Assembly (NCBI RefSeq): GCF_041146795.1
Contig: NC_135184.1
Location: 6,709,467 to 6,773,466 of the forward strand
Origin: Maylandia zebra
Lineage: Eukaryota > Chordata > Actinopteri > Cichliformes > Cichlidae
Direction of reading: 5' to 3'
Length of the DNA stretch: 64,000 nucleotides
Below the pieces are notes generated by a model. It searched no databases and had not been told where the DNA came from. It saw only the letters and a program-made list of their open reading frames with translations. This document shows, piece after piece, positions 46,650 through 57,940 of the stretch. Each line of letters opens with the position of its first letter. The stretch's first letter is position 1. The position numbers were made by a program, and so were the translations under genes.

Positions 46650-49600
46650 GTTCAGACAAAGTGAATGTTGTTTTTGAAAGTAAAACCAGCTGCAAAAAGT
46701 ATCATTTTTATATGGAAGTGAACCAAAATGAGACACTATTATGTGAAATTAATAGTAAAACAAATTCATTCAGGTTGTTTTTCTTGCTGTGTAAACAAAT
46801 GTACTGTTTATGACCCTAACATTGGTGGCTTTAAAGTAATAATCAATAAAATAATCAAAAGAATGAACAAAAACTGCATTACTTTTGCATTATACACACA
46901 CACACACACACAATATCCTTCTATTGGACAGTTATGTATCGGAGTTTCAGGAGCGGGACCACGCCTCCAAACACGCTCCTTCCGGTTCTCATCTATATAG
47001 GTTCCCCCAGTTCTGCAAACTGATCGTTCTCGTTTACGTGCCTCACCCTCCTTCCCCCTTTCAATTCTTTAACTTCTTGACTTCTATTTAGTACACGGGG
47101 ATCTGCCAGGCCCGGGAGCCATCGCCAGTCCCCCTCGAGGCCTTCCCCAAACCGCAGCTCAATTCATGTCCAAGCATTCACCTTTACCTACTAAAACGCT
47201 GTCAAACCTAAAATGAGGACGTGGGCCCAGCTAGTGAATTAGCTTTTATTTGTTAACATACAGCATTCATCTAAGTTAGTGAAAAAAGAAAAATGAAAAT
47301 GCTTCAAAGAAAAGCAATCAGGCCATTTCTGCCCACACCTGTTGGAGCAAGGACAGGTAAACATCCCACAAACTGGCGGTTGTGACTGTAGGCCTGAACG
47401 CTCCTCATTCTCTAACCTCTGAAAAAATCACAGCTCAGCATACACTTTGGTTTAAGATTATTCTCTTTGTCATTAGCTCTGATATGTTATTTATGCAGAC
47501 GTGTGGAAAGAGTTGATGTGTTGCTATCAGCAGTTGATAGTTGCTTCTGGCCACATTGCAGTATGCACTTTGTCATTGTTTTCATATTTATGCATGCAAT
47601 TGAACTGGAAGTAATATTCTTCTTGCTACTCCTCGGCAGTCTCAGACCATTCTGCTATTTTTCAACTCCTTCCACACAAAGTGAAGTCAGCTGATTACAG
47701 TGAGCAGGAAAAGGACTATTTGTTTTTGTTTCCTTTTTTCTGTCTGTCCATATTGCAGGTAAATGAAGTGCATGTAACTCAAGTCATGACTTGGGTTTCG
47801 AAAAGTTTTCTTAATGTGCAAATGTGCTGACACATTTGTAACTGGAAACACTTTAGTATGCTGAAATATACTTTAAATTATTATCTGAAGAGAGTTGAAG
47901 GTTAACTGGGAATTCAGGATGGATCCAGGGGAATTTGGCAAGAATATATTTTTATTTTGAAAAACCGCAATTATACCACTGACAGAATCCGATTAGTTCT
48001 GTGCATTCTTCCTTTAGAATAGAAGAACTTCTGTTTTTACGTGTTAGATAATCTGAGGGCTAGTTTTAAGTTCTTCTGTATGTTGCGAGGTTAACCTATA
48101 CGTTTGGGATTAGATTGACTTAAAAGAAAAAAAATATGTATCTTATAAATAAAGCTGTGATAGAACAACAGCTATCCATATTTAGAAAGACATGTTTGTC
48201 TGATAATGGTAAATAAAAGCAGTTTTGCTCTTTTATTGATTTGATTAGAGGTTTTCTTATTGAGAGTTTAGCCAGAAACCACACAACCCCACACATTGGA
48301 GAATCCAAACCCAGCTGAAACAAGCAGCCTTTTGCAAATACTGGAGTTTGGGGCTAATTAGTTCTGATAAAACCTGTGGATTGGAAACACACTGCCTGTC
48401 TGCCAAACTGTCTCAGCTCCATTTGAAGCTGCTGAATCCAATAAGAAGTGTGAATGACTTTAATTAGTGCTATCACAATGCTGTATTTGCCCATGTTAGC
48501 TTATTCTCTTAGAGCTGAGCTCTGAAACTGTTTGCAAACACACACACACACACACACTATCCTGTCTATTAGGCCTGTGGTGTGTTGCAGTAATCGCTGG
48601 CCCAGCATGATCTTACTGAAACATTGGCACCAGCATTAAGACAAACAGCCCCCTCCCTTTCAAACAAGACGATCCCCTGCTGTGCGCTAACAAGACTATA
48701 GCAACCACCCTTACCACACACACATTTTCTCCGTAGTAGTTATCCTACATGCAAGAAGACACATGCAAATGTGCATGTACAAACATTTTCATGTAGGCCA
48801 CAGAAACATATTTACATTGTAAGATATAAGGGCAGGAGTTTTTTCATTGCACTGGATTGTGTCTAAATGACAGACGGCATCAAAAAGGAGTGTTTCCTTG
48901 TGGCCTTCACAACCATTTGTTTACAGAAGATTAGTGAAATTAATTTTATCAAGCTCATCTTCAATGTGAACCAGGAGTTTTGCATGCAAAACTGAGTTTA
49001 TACTGGTTTCCAATTAAAAACCAGAGAAACTAGTTTGTCCATGTGGCTTTAAACAGCGAATGAGCAAAACTGTTTTCTCTTTAGATTTAGACAAGTTAAA
49101 ATTTGAATGGATCAGGCACTGATGATTGGGAATATGCTGTATCATCAGCAGCAATGACAGCTCTTTTTTCCTACTTGTATAGGTTGGGACTGGAAGATGT
49201 TTGATCCACTGATTAACTTGAAAGATTGTCAATGAAAACCAGCTAAAGTACAGAGCAGGCTTCACTGGGGGAAGACAGCCATATTTTTTTGTTTAATTCA
49301 TTAATTTGACAACATTAATGAACCGAGAAATCCTGTGAAATTAGTCAAAAAGCTAATTTTCAGAAACTGCCCAGATATTAAAGTAGCATTCTTAAATTCT
49401 AACTTAAGAGCTGTGACAGAATAAAGTGATCTGGTGTTGTGTAGGTACAAGATGTAATATTTCCATCCTCTGCAGATGAATCCTGTGAGTCTGCTGAGAA
49501 TCTGATTTGCTTACTATTTTGGTAATGGCAATCACTACAGCACTTGATGCTCCTTATCATTTGAAGGTAGACGTTATAAATTCAGTAGAAAAAACAGCTA

Positions 49601-49999
49601 ACATTTTAGTTTTCTCCTTCATTTCATGTTGCATTTTTGAGAAAATGAATGATTGAGTCAAGTGTTTTTTACCTACAACCCACCACCAAGAGAACAGGCA
49701 CTAATGTATTAAGTCCACACCCTAATTAGTTCATTTGTATCCTATTAGTTGGCTGTCTGCATTCCTATTTACATTCCTGCATAATGTATTTATTTTTTGA
49801 TAACTTTTCCTTGTTTGTAAAGGGCGCTGTGACTCTGCGTCTGTGTGTGTCTCTTGGGGGAGTGCAAACAAGGGCAAAGTGATTATAACCCTTCCACCAG
49901 GGTGAACATTTTAAACAAACACCTATAGAAGGAAGTCTTGATTGACTTGACTTACTCTTCCTCTCCGCCCAGGCTGAGGGAGTGTCCTCTTCCAGCTCG
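46650..49999. other. 5' upstream region of fzd8, no gene recognised
   Basis: This includes a CA run near 46893-46911, a GC-rich patch at 46920-47160 and a CA run near 48538-48556. No coding exon is visible. The last kilobases before fzd8 probably include promoter-proximal regulatory DNA, but no specific element can be named. Confidence 0.5.
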
Positions 50000-50006
50000 T
50001 ATAAAG
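50000..50006 (+). promoter_or_regulatory. candidate TATA box of fzd8
   Basis: TATAAAG lies in a moderately GC-rich setting 279 bases before the fzd8 start codon. A start of transcription near 50030 would give a 5' leader of about 250 bases. This is inferred from position and motif only. Confidence 0.4.
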
Positions 50007-50032
50007 CCAAATGCTCCCGTGTGTTACAGAGC

Positions 50033-50074
50033 ATGCAGGCAGAGACGCGGTGCTGCACCGACACAAAGGAGTGA
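50033..50074 (+). promoter_or_regulatory. upstream ORF 1 in the fzd8 leader
   Basis: An ATG with 13 codons and a TGA stop (peptide MQAETRCCTDTKE). It lies only just inside the leader predicted from the TATA box, so its inclusion in the mRNA is uncertain. Confidence 0.35.
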
Positions 50075-50183
50075 GAGAGAGAGGGAGGGTAGACTGGAAG
50101 TATCCACAGATTTTCAGAAAGTAAAACGCCTGTGTTGGATATCACACGTACTAAACATACTCGCAAACTGCGTGCGCATTAGC

Positions 50184-50210
50184 ATGAGTTTGGCACTTCT
50201 CCTGGATTAA
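50184..50210 (+). promoter_or_regulatory. upstream ORF 2 in the fzd8 leader
   Basis: An ATG with 8 codons and a TAA stop (peptide MSLALLLD), ending 74 bases before the fzd8 ATG. The context GCATTAGCATGA has A at -3 relative to... the ATG is AGC-ATG-A, giving a moderate initiation context. It could reduce translation of fzd8 or allow reinitiation. Confidence 0.45.
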
Positions 50211-50284
50211 CTGGACTTGCAGCCTGCTTGCAAAAAGCAAGTTCGCTCTGACTTTGGAGGACAAAACGCGCACAGAAAACAACG

Positions 50285-52030
50285 ATGGATAGGAGCATCC
50301 CGGGATGGTGCGTGCTGTTAACCCTGGTTCTGCACGGAACGCGCTGCTTGGCTGCCAAAGAGCTCCAGTGCCAGGAGATCTCCGTACCTCTGTGCAAAGG
50401 CATCGGCTACAACTACACCTACATGCCCAACCAGTTCAAACACGACACGCAGGACGAAGCCGGCCTGGAAGTGCACCAGTTCTGGCCGCTGGTGGAAATA
50501 AAGTGTTCCCCCGACTTGCGCTTCTTCCTCTGCAGTATGTACACACCGATCTGCCTTGAAGACTACAAGAAACCGCTGCCACCGTGCAGGAGTGTGTGTG
50601 AGCGGGCCAAAGCTGGATGTGCGCCGCTCATGAGACAGTACGGCTTCCCGTGGCCAGACCGGATGAGATGCGACCTGCTGCCCGAACAAGGCAACCAGGA
50701 CACGCTGTGCATGGACTACAACCGCAGCCAGACCACCACTGTCTCTCCTGTGGTGGCGAAGCCAACCAACCGACCCTTAAAGCCGTACAACACCAAGAAG
50801 AAGAGCGGCTATGGTCGTGGGATCCCCGGTAAGCACAAACCAGCAGCGTCTACGTGTGAAACGGGATGCTTCTGCCGTGCGCCCATGGTGCCCGTTACCA
50901 GCGACAGCCACCCTCTGCACAACCGCGTTAAAACTGGACAGATCTTGAACTGTGCCATTCCGTGCCACAACCCTTACTTTACACCAGAAGAGAGGACTTT
51001 TACTGCCTTTTGGATCGGCCTGTGGTCGGTTCTGTGTTTCATCTCCACTTTTGCAACTGTGGCGACCTTTTTAATTGATATGGAGAGGTTTAAGTACCCG
51101 GAGCGCCCCATCATATTCCTCTCCGCCTGCTACATGTTCGTGTCAGTTGGATATATTGTCAGACTGATCGCTGGACACGAAGAAGTTGCCTGCAATAGAG
51201 AAAACGGCGGAGAATACATTCACTATGAAACCACTGGTCCTGCTCTTTGTACCATCGTTTTTCTGCTGATCTACTTCTTTGGCATGGCCAGCTCGATCTG
51301 GTGGGTGATTCTGTCCCTCACTTGGTTTCTCGCTGCAGGTATGAAGTGGGGTAACGAGGCAATAGCCAGTTACTCACAGTACTTTCATTTAGCCGCCTGG
51401 CTCATTCCCAGCATGAAGTCCATCGCGGTTCTGGCTCTGAGCTCAGTGGACGGGGACTCCGTAGCCGGGATTTGCTATGTAGGCAACCAGAATTTGGACA
51501 ACTTGCGGGGCTTTGTGTTGGCACCGCTGGTTATCTACCTGTTCATCGGTACCATGTTTCTGCTGGCCGGCTTCGTCTCGCTGTTCAGGATCAGGAGTGT
51601 TATCAAACAAGGAGGCACAAAAACTGATAAACTGGAGAGGCTGATGATCAGGATAGGAGTTTTCACTGTTTTATATACAGTCCCGGCCACTGTCATAGTG
51701 GCGTGTTACTTTTACGAGCAGCATAACAGGCAGACGTGGGAAATTACGCACAACTGTACGTGCATGACGGACCCGAACAGGCAGAGGCCAGACTATGCTG
51801 TGTTTATGCTGAAATACTTCATGTGCCTCCTGGTGGGTATCACGTCGGGAGCTTGGATCTGGTCCGGGAAGACCTTGGACTCCTGGAGGACTTTTTGCAC
51901 GCGGTGCTGCTGGGGTAGTAAAGCCTCAGCGGGCTCCATGTACAGTGACGTGAGCACTGGACTGACCTGGAGGTCTGGGACGGCCAGTTCCGTCTCCTGC
52001 CCCAAACAGATGCCACTTTCCCGGGTTTGA
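50285..52030 (+). CDS. fzd8: Frizzled-8, Wnt receptor (single exon)
   Basis: This encodes a 581-residue seven-pass membrane receptor that binds Wnt ligands and signals through Dishevelled. A signal peptide covers about residues 1-24. The cysteine-rich Wnt-binding domain has all ten cysteines (29, 37, 74, 83, 90, 101, 105, 112, 129, 142). A basic linker follows, then a second cysteine group (191-227) and seven membrane spans from about 239 to 527. The Dishevelled-binding KTLDSW motif is at 529-534. The tail has YSDVSTGLTWRSGTASSV and ends in SRV, a class I PDZ ligand where human FZD8 has SQV. It lacks the Gly/Pro/Ala-rich insertions of the mammalian linker, second extracellular loop and tail. 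The start has a strong context (A at -3, G at +4). Teleosts have two fzd8 genes; I cannot say whether this is a or b. Confidence 0.97.
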   Translation: MDRSIPGWCVLLTLVLHGTRCLAAKELQCQEISVPLCKGIGYNYTYMPNQFKHDTQDEAGLEVHQFWPLVEIKCSPDLRFFLCSMYTPICLEDYKKPLPPCRSVCERAKAGCAPLMRQYGFPWPDRMRCDLLPEQGNQDTLCMDYNRSQTTTVSPVVAKPTNRPLKPYNTKKKSGYGRGIPGKHKPAASTCETGCFCRAPMVPVTSDSHPLHNRVKTGQILNCAIPCHNPYFTPEERTFTAFWIGLWSVLCFISTFATVATFLIDMERFKYPERPIIFLSACYMFVSVGYIVRLIAGHEEVACNRENGGEYIHYETTGPALCTIVFLLIYFFGMASSIWWVILSLTWFLAAGMKWGNEAIASYSQYFHLAAWLIPSMKSIAVLALSSVDGDSVAGICYVGNQNLDNLRGFVLAPLVIYLFIGTMFLLAGFVSLFRIRSVIKQGGTKTDKLERLMIRIGVFTVLYTVPATVIVACYFYEQHNRQTWEITHNCTCMTDPNRQRPDYAVFMLKYFMCLLVGITSGAWIWSGKTLDSWRTFCTRCCWGSKASAGSMYSDVSTGLTWRSGTASSVSCPKQMPLSRV

Positions 52031-52860
52031 TCAGGTGGATTGGACGCCCAGTTGCCCAATCTCATGTCATTTGACACTAAAGACTTAAAACCAGCTTTCT
52101 GGGGGCAATGTGTCATAGAGAATGATTTTTGTTTTGTTTTTAATGGGTAAATTATTAAACGTCAGTCCCCAAACTGCTAGTTAAAGTCAAGCTTTGTTCC
52201 TGAGCACTCCCCTAATGTGAAAGTTTAATGGATTTATGCTCCGGTTTGCTTATAAAACTTAGATCAGTTTGACTTATGGAAAGTGCTCTTCCCTTGCCTT
52301 CTTCCAGTGACGTCCAGGGGTTTTGAATAGAGGGTTTGAGAGGGGGAGGGGTGACTAATTGTGTTGGGATTGTCCATCAGCGTGTTGTAATTAGCACATT
52401 AATGAGCGCCTAATGGCTTCTCTTTAAATAATGAGACTGCCAGCAGCAGAACAATGTACCTGGCACGAAGAATGCAGAGTCTTATCTGGGCTTAATTGAA
52501 TGCACACAGCTGACAAGATCCCCCTTGTCGATAGGTTATGTGGTATATCTGAGTATCTCCTTATTCTCACTGCAAAGAGCCGCTGTGTCTTAAACACAAT
52601 ATTCACAATGAGACTGTTCTGCTAGAAATGAGGCCATTGCTGGGCTGTTTTGTCTACAAGATGGATTTATGCGTACATTAATCAATGCCTTAATACTGCC
52701 TCGTACGGGTTGCATTTGCGCATAAAGTGTATTTATATAATTATTGGTGTACATACATTGTACATTTGTACATTGAATTTTACGAGACTGTAAATATATA
52801 TAATTTCCATTTTGATAGAAGATTTTATTTTGAGAATAAAACAACTTTTATTGAACGTTT
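52031..52860 (+). other. probable fzd8 3' untranslated region
   Basis: Sequence after the stop is AT-rich and free of repeats up to a canonical polyadenylation signal. A dense stretch at 52370-52560 has several TAAT words and looks less random than its surroundings. The UTR end is inferred. Confidence 0.55.
52835..52840 (+). promoter_or_regulatory. polyadenylation signal AATAAA, likely fzd8
   Basis: AATAAA about 805 bases after the stop codon, followed by T-rich sequence and a downstream TGTTTCCTGG region. Confidence 0.55.
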
Positions 52861-55800
52861 ACTCATGTTTCCTGGTTATTCTCAATACTTGTTTCTCCTG
52901 GAATCTGACACTGTCAAACTGTGTATTTCTAAGTTTTTGTTTTTAAGTTGTTGATGCAATTCATGCCTTGAAGCAGCATCTCAGTATTCAGACTAATGAG
53001 CAGAGTGCGCAAGGTGCTAAAGTCTCAGCATCTCTGTGCGCAATGGCTGAACTATGACAGCTGTAGTTTCATTTATATTTAACTAAAACATGTAAATTGC
53101 TTTTGTAGTCACGTGGGATAAGCTCTATTAAGCGTCCCTGGTGCTGCAGATTTACATGCTGTGAGACGAGGAGAACAATATCGGCACGGCAATGGTGAAA
53201 CTACAGGTGGTCTTCTTAGTTTAAAGCCCCCTGCGCTTAAGATTTGTTATTAACTGTTGACTTCTGTTCTCTGTCGAGCTTAATGTCTCACATTTTACTT
53301 TATCCCACATAGATCGCCCAGTCTTCAGTTATTCGTTTTTGGAACAGCGGTAGTGGAAGAGGGACATTTGTTATTCCCGGTGTTATTTTTGGTTTGGCCA
53401 TCAGAAGTTAAAGAAGAAACCGTCTGTTAAGCCAGGACAAAAAATGCTTATTATAAGAGGTTTAAGCTGAAGGCTCCCATAACTCTTAATAAGATGGATC
53501 ATTTACAAATGTGATGACCGAGGCTTCTAATTAAGACGTCAGAGAGGAGAGACAGATTTGAAACTCTCTCCATCGTGATCACGTCTCTGCAGTGTGTGGT
53601 CCGCTTATCCTGTTGAACATCATCACCCCATTGTGGTTCTATTTGTGTCCATAATTTGGAAAAGGAAAAAAATGATTCCTGTTCTCCAGCATGATAAATC
53701 CACACGCTATTCATAAACTCAAATGTTACAGCAAAACCTTATGTGTTCAAAATTGGGGGGGAAATTGTACTTCGCTAAGAACGAGGGAAACGATAATAAA
53801 ATGCCGCCATCTTCTGGTCAAATTATTAAAAGCTGTCAGCCATCAGTGACTCACAAAGCACAAAACTAACAGTAGCAGCTACAAATTAGTTTAATTTAAC
53901 ATAAAGCCTGAAAAACCTTCGTTTAATCTGAGAGTATGAAGATAAGGCTCAACTCTTATGTAAGATAATGCCTCTAAAAACAATCTGTCATCTTAATGAA
54001 GATCCTTTCAAAAATTTCCATTTCCTTTTTCCCCAAACACTCCCAGTTAAAGCTGTAAAGTTTCCATACATCACAAATCATATGGAAAATTAAATTAAAT
54101 ACATATTTTACGACTTTTCAAATCAAAAATAAGGAGAACAGTTGTCTTCACCTATTAAGTGGTCAGTGATTTATTTATTATTTTTTTGTGAATAGGTGTT
54201 TATTCTGTTTATGGGGTTTGTTTTATTACTATTTTTAGGTAAACATATGGACATTTCTGACTCCAACATTAAATGGCTTTTAAGTGACCTGATTCTGTCT
54301 GCACACAGGGCATCAGTTCGAATCACTTATTTCCTACAGAGGCCATTTTGACATGTTTCAATTTGTCTCAGAACAAATTGCTCTGCCACTACTTGTTAGG
54401 CATGAGACAAGTTTGCTTCCTCTTCCCGTGGTGTGTGTATATTTGTGTTGTGGCAGGGGGGTTGGGCATGCTCCCTTAAGCCCACAAGCAAAAAATCAAC
54501 AGAGGAAATGGGTCAAGAGGTCGTGCCCGATCCATCTCCTTCTAACATAAACAAGATGCTGACTTGCCAGTTCAGCTCATCACAGCCAGATCCTATTGGT
54601 AAAACCCAGAGAGCCCAACTCGTCTTAGTTTCCTCCAATTAGGATCTTCGTGAATGCAGTCTTTGTATAATGACCTAATTCGATGTCAAACTGACTGGTT
54701 GGGAATAAATCATGTTAAGATGTCTGAATGGCTTATATGGGCTGTTAAAGGTCACATAGCAATAGGAACCTTTAATTTCATAGAGTATACAGAGCTGGGG
54801 GGAGAGCATTTAGCTTTCATTATCAACCATTGTCATGTCAGGGCTGATTTACAATGCAGTCTTAAGCAAACAGTGCTAACTGACAGGTCTGTGATGGACG
54901 GAGGACCTCACTGCTTTCTGTCTCGGAGCATGCTAGAACAAATGCCACATTACTCTGAAAAGAAGTGTTTAAGGAAAATGAATGACTTAAAAATAATAAT
55001 AAATAGCTGCATGAGAAGTTTGACAAGCCAATGTGGCCAAATGAAAACCTGCTTTCTAAGCTCTAAAGTGTCATAAAATTAGCCCACTGATATTCTAATA
55101 AGCTTATAAGAAATAATTTTTAATACCACTAGGTAAAAGTGAATGTTTTTTATTTATCTGTGTAGTTTTTGACAGGATTACATAAATGCTATTAAGACCC
55201 ATCAAGTTTACTCTACCTGCATTTTTAAAATCGCAAATGCCTACATGTCAAGTTATGCGAGGTGAAGGGTGCAGAGGTCACAGGTCAGAGGTCATATTTG
55301 TCTGGCATGCAGGGGCAAAAAGATCAGCCCACTAAATAATTATTAGCTGTAACTTGATCGCTTTGGACATATCTGATTGTGCAGAATGGATTCCTCCAGT
55401 AAATGTCTTAATGATTAAAACATCCACTTTGTTTTAGATGTTTTTAATTTTTAATTTTATTTTCATTTTTCTTACAAGCAGGGACAGAGTGAGCAAAGAT
55501 TATCTTTCACTTGAAAATCAGAGTTATGACCAGGGTTAATAGAATACGATTGATGTGGGCATTTGCCGTAAAGTTTATGGTTCATTTAAAAAGTGTAGGT
55601 GCTAGCACTTTTGGATCTCTAATACAAACATGAATCCAAAACAGAGTCCAAGATGCAGAGTAACAAACAATGCAAATGGCAAGATAACACAGAGGGAAAG
55701 AGGCAGGCAGGAAATCAGTACGATGCAACAAGGGAACACAGGTAAGAGAAGGTTACTTATACACATAAGGGGATGAGAGAGGTGGAGAAAACCAGAACAT

Positions 55801-57109
55801 GGGAACACCAGACACCAGGAATCTGAAAATGCAGGATTACAAGTGTAAAAAATAAAATAAAATTAAAAAAAACTCAACCTACAACAGAGATAAAACAAAA
55901 GGGTTGAAATAATAAATAAAACGCAAACTTGGGAAACAAACTGAAGATTTTTAATAATAAACAGGATTCAAAATGACATGACAAATAACGCTTTAGTAAG
56001 ACACTAGAAAAGGGGCTTCTAAGTGTTTATGCTTTAGAAGAAATGATAATTGCATCAAGGTCCTTTTTAATGATGTACATAAAGCATAAGCTTTGCTCAC
56101 AGCACAAGCCAGGGAAATGCTGGCTGAAACATTTTCTCCTTTTCAAAAAGATTTTCATGTGTTTGCTGAAATTAATTCGTGAGCTTTTTTGTCTTCTGCT
56201 TGGGCTCTTTAATAAGCTAATCTGCAGACAAGAAGCCACAGCTACTGTAAGAAAACACCTGAAAGCTATTCAACATTTCTTCACATAGGCTCGTTGTCTC
56301 TCTCTCTCTCTCTCTTATTTATTTATTTATTTATTTACGCTCCAATCCCTGTATCAAGAACATCAAAGGGGGCATGATAGATTTTCTCTTTCTCTGTATA
56401 GTCATCAGGGACAACCTTATCCTCCCATTCATCTCAGCTACATCCTCATAGGTGAGAAGGGTGCTGAGGGATCAATATTTTTGATGCCTCTGACATCTTC
56501 TCTGATGTGCTGCTGTGGTCAATGTTGAGTTTTCCCTCTTACTTCTCAATCTCCTCCGTCTGTCACCCATGAGATCCGACCGCGTTATAACACCGGAGGC
56601 GCTCGCAGGTTGATGCGTCAACTCCAGCTGAGGATCGATGAGAAGTCTAAGTGTCAACTCTTAATTCTCTGCTTTGTACTGATATACAACACAGACTCCA
56701 CAAAAGAAGAACTTGGTTTCAGAATTAAACATTTAACAATGAATGAAATATGCATTTATTTTTTTATTAAAAAATGGAAACTGACCAGAGCTTTAATCAA
56801 AGAAATAATGGATCACACTTACATGGAAATGTAAGCATTAGTTATGTTTTATCAATCATTACAGTCTTGTATATGATTTACTTTTATAGGTGTTGAACTA
56901 AATTGAACTGAGTTGAGTTAAAAAATTGAATTGACGCTCACTCCTTTCTGTCCTGTTGGCTGTGTTTCTCCTTTCTTGACCAGAAGGTGGCAGTAAAAGC
57001 AGTAATCAGCAAACTATTAAAGAAAATCATTGAGCTGTAATTATTAAATAATCACCCATGACATTGAACCCAAAACCAGAAGTATATAAAGACATTAATG
57101 GGTTTCCAT
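52861..57109. other. fzd8-gjd4 intergenic region, left part
   Basis: No host gene recognised. A probable interspersed repeat of unknown class lies near 55610-55830 (GGCAGGCAGGAAATCAGTAC and GGGAACACCAGACACCAGGA wording, familiar from other fish loci). A compound CT then ATTT microsatellite is at 56297-56337. The 140-codon frame at 54654-55076 has no recognisable domain. Confidence 0.5.
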
Positions 57110-57330
57110 TGATAAAGTTCTGTGCATGGCTTCCCTGATTTGGTTGAGAAGAAATTCATTGACTGCAAAGTTCATAATGACAGTGTCCATGCTGTTGGGC
57201 CTGAGTGAGAATAATTGTGTGCAGCGAGGTTCCTAAATCTGGAGAAATGCCTACAGTAAGGAAATAAGAGATGTCCAGCTATCACATATCAGCATAATGC
57301 ATAGATGTCCACATACTTTTGCTTTAATCA
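57110..57330 (-). mobile_element. terminal fragment of a Tc1-like transposon
   Basis: On the minus strand it opens with GCAAAAGTATGTGGACATCT, the terminal repeat wording of a widespread fish Tc1 family. It goes on with diverged subterminal sequence including GCTGGACATCTCTTATTTCC. No transposase remains. Confidence 0.45.
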
Positions 57331-57669
57331 CATTTTTATGGAGTTTTAGACACTTCTGTAAAAGGTTCTGTGTGTAAACATCTTTTAATTAGCTGGTCTG
57401 ACCTGTGAAGCAACACCAGTGACAGTGCAGTCCTTTGTCAGAGCACCCAGCTGATGACGTGCCAGCCTCCTAATACTGCTTTGTGTTTTAGCTGCCCCAA
57501 ATAGCACAGCAGGACAATGAGAAGAGCACGAGGCATGTGTTAAGGAGTCATGCAACACTGTAGGTGCTCTATTGTTTTGTTCACAGTCACTGATTTAAAC
57601 AGACTGAGCTCAGTAATTACATAGAACTACTGCATGACAATGGACAGTAAATGTTTCTTTGAATTTAAA

Positions 57670-57940
57670 ATAGTGGTTCGCACTGTTGCTTCACAGCAAG
57701 AAGGTCCTGGGTTCAAATCCACAGAAAGGATGAGGCCTTTGCGTGTGGGTACTCCAGCTTCTAGGAGTTTAGGATAACTGGTGACTCTAAATTGCCCATA
57801 GGCGTGAATGTGAGTGCCCCTCTGTGTTGGCGCTGTGGCAGACTGGCAACGTGTCCAGGGTGTACCCTGCTTCTTGTCCTATGGGGCTGGGATAGGCTGC
57901 CAATCTGAATTAGATGAGCAAATAAAGATGGATGGAAAGT
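57670..57940 (+). repeat. teleost interspersed repeat (GCTTCACAGCAAGAAGGTCC family), best copy
   Basis: It begins at CACTGTTGCTTCACAGCAAG, carries a tRNA box B-like GGGTTCAAATCC, then TACTCCAGCTTCTAGGAG. Next come GGTGACTCTAAATTGCCCAT, GGCAGACTGGCAACGTGTCC and a final GGGCTGGGATAGGCTGCC. It ends with AAATAAAGATGGATGGA, a GGAT-type tail. It is the most complete of five fragments of this family in the window. The class is not certain; it behaves like a SINE or a LINE-derived element. Confidence 0.7.

Noticed and set aside
46317-46664. 115-codon plus-strand frame
   Set aside because: It has no recognisable motif and runs into the poly-C tract, which supplies its Pro-rich end.
49765-50166. 133-codon minus-strand frame upstream of fzd8
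   Set aside because: Antisense to the fzd8 promoter and leader, with no domain. Reduced stop density in GC-richer DNA explains it.
50318-50968. Antisense and alternate-frame ORFs inside fzd8
   Set aside because: Shadow frames of a GC-rich coding exon; the Frizzled frame accounts for the sequence.
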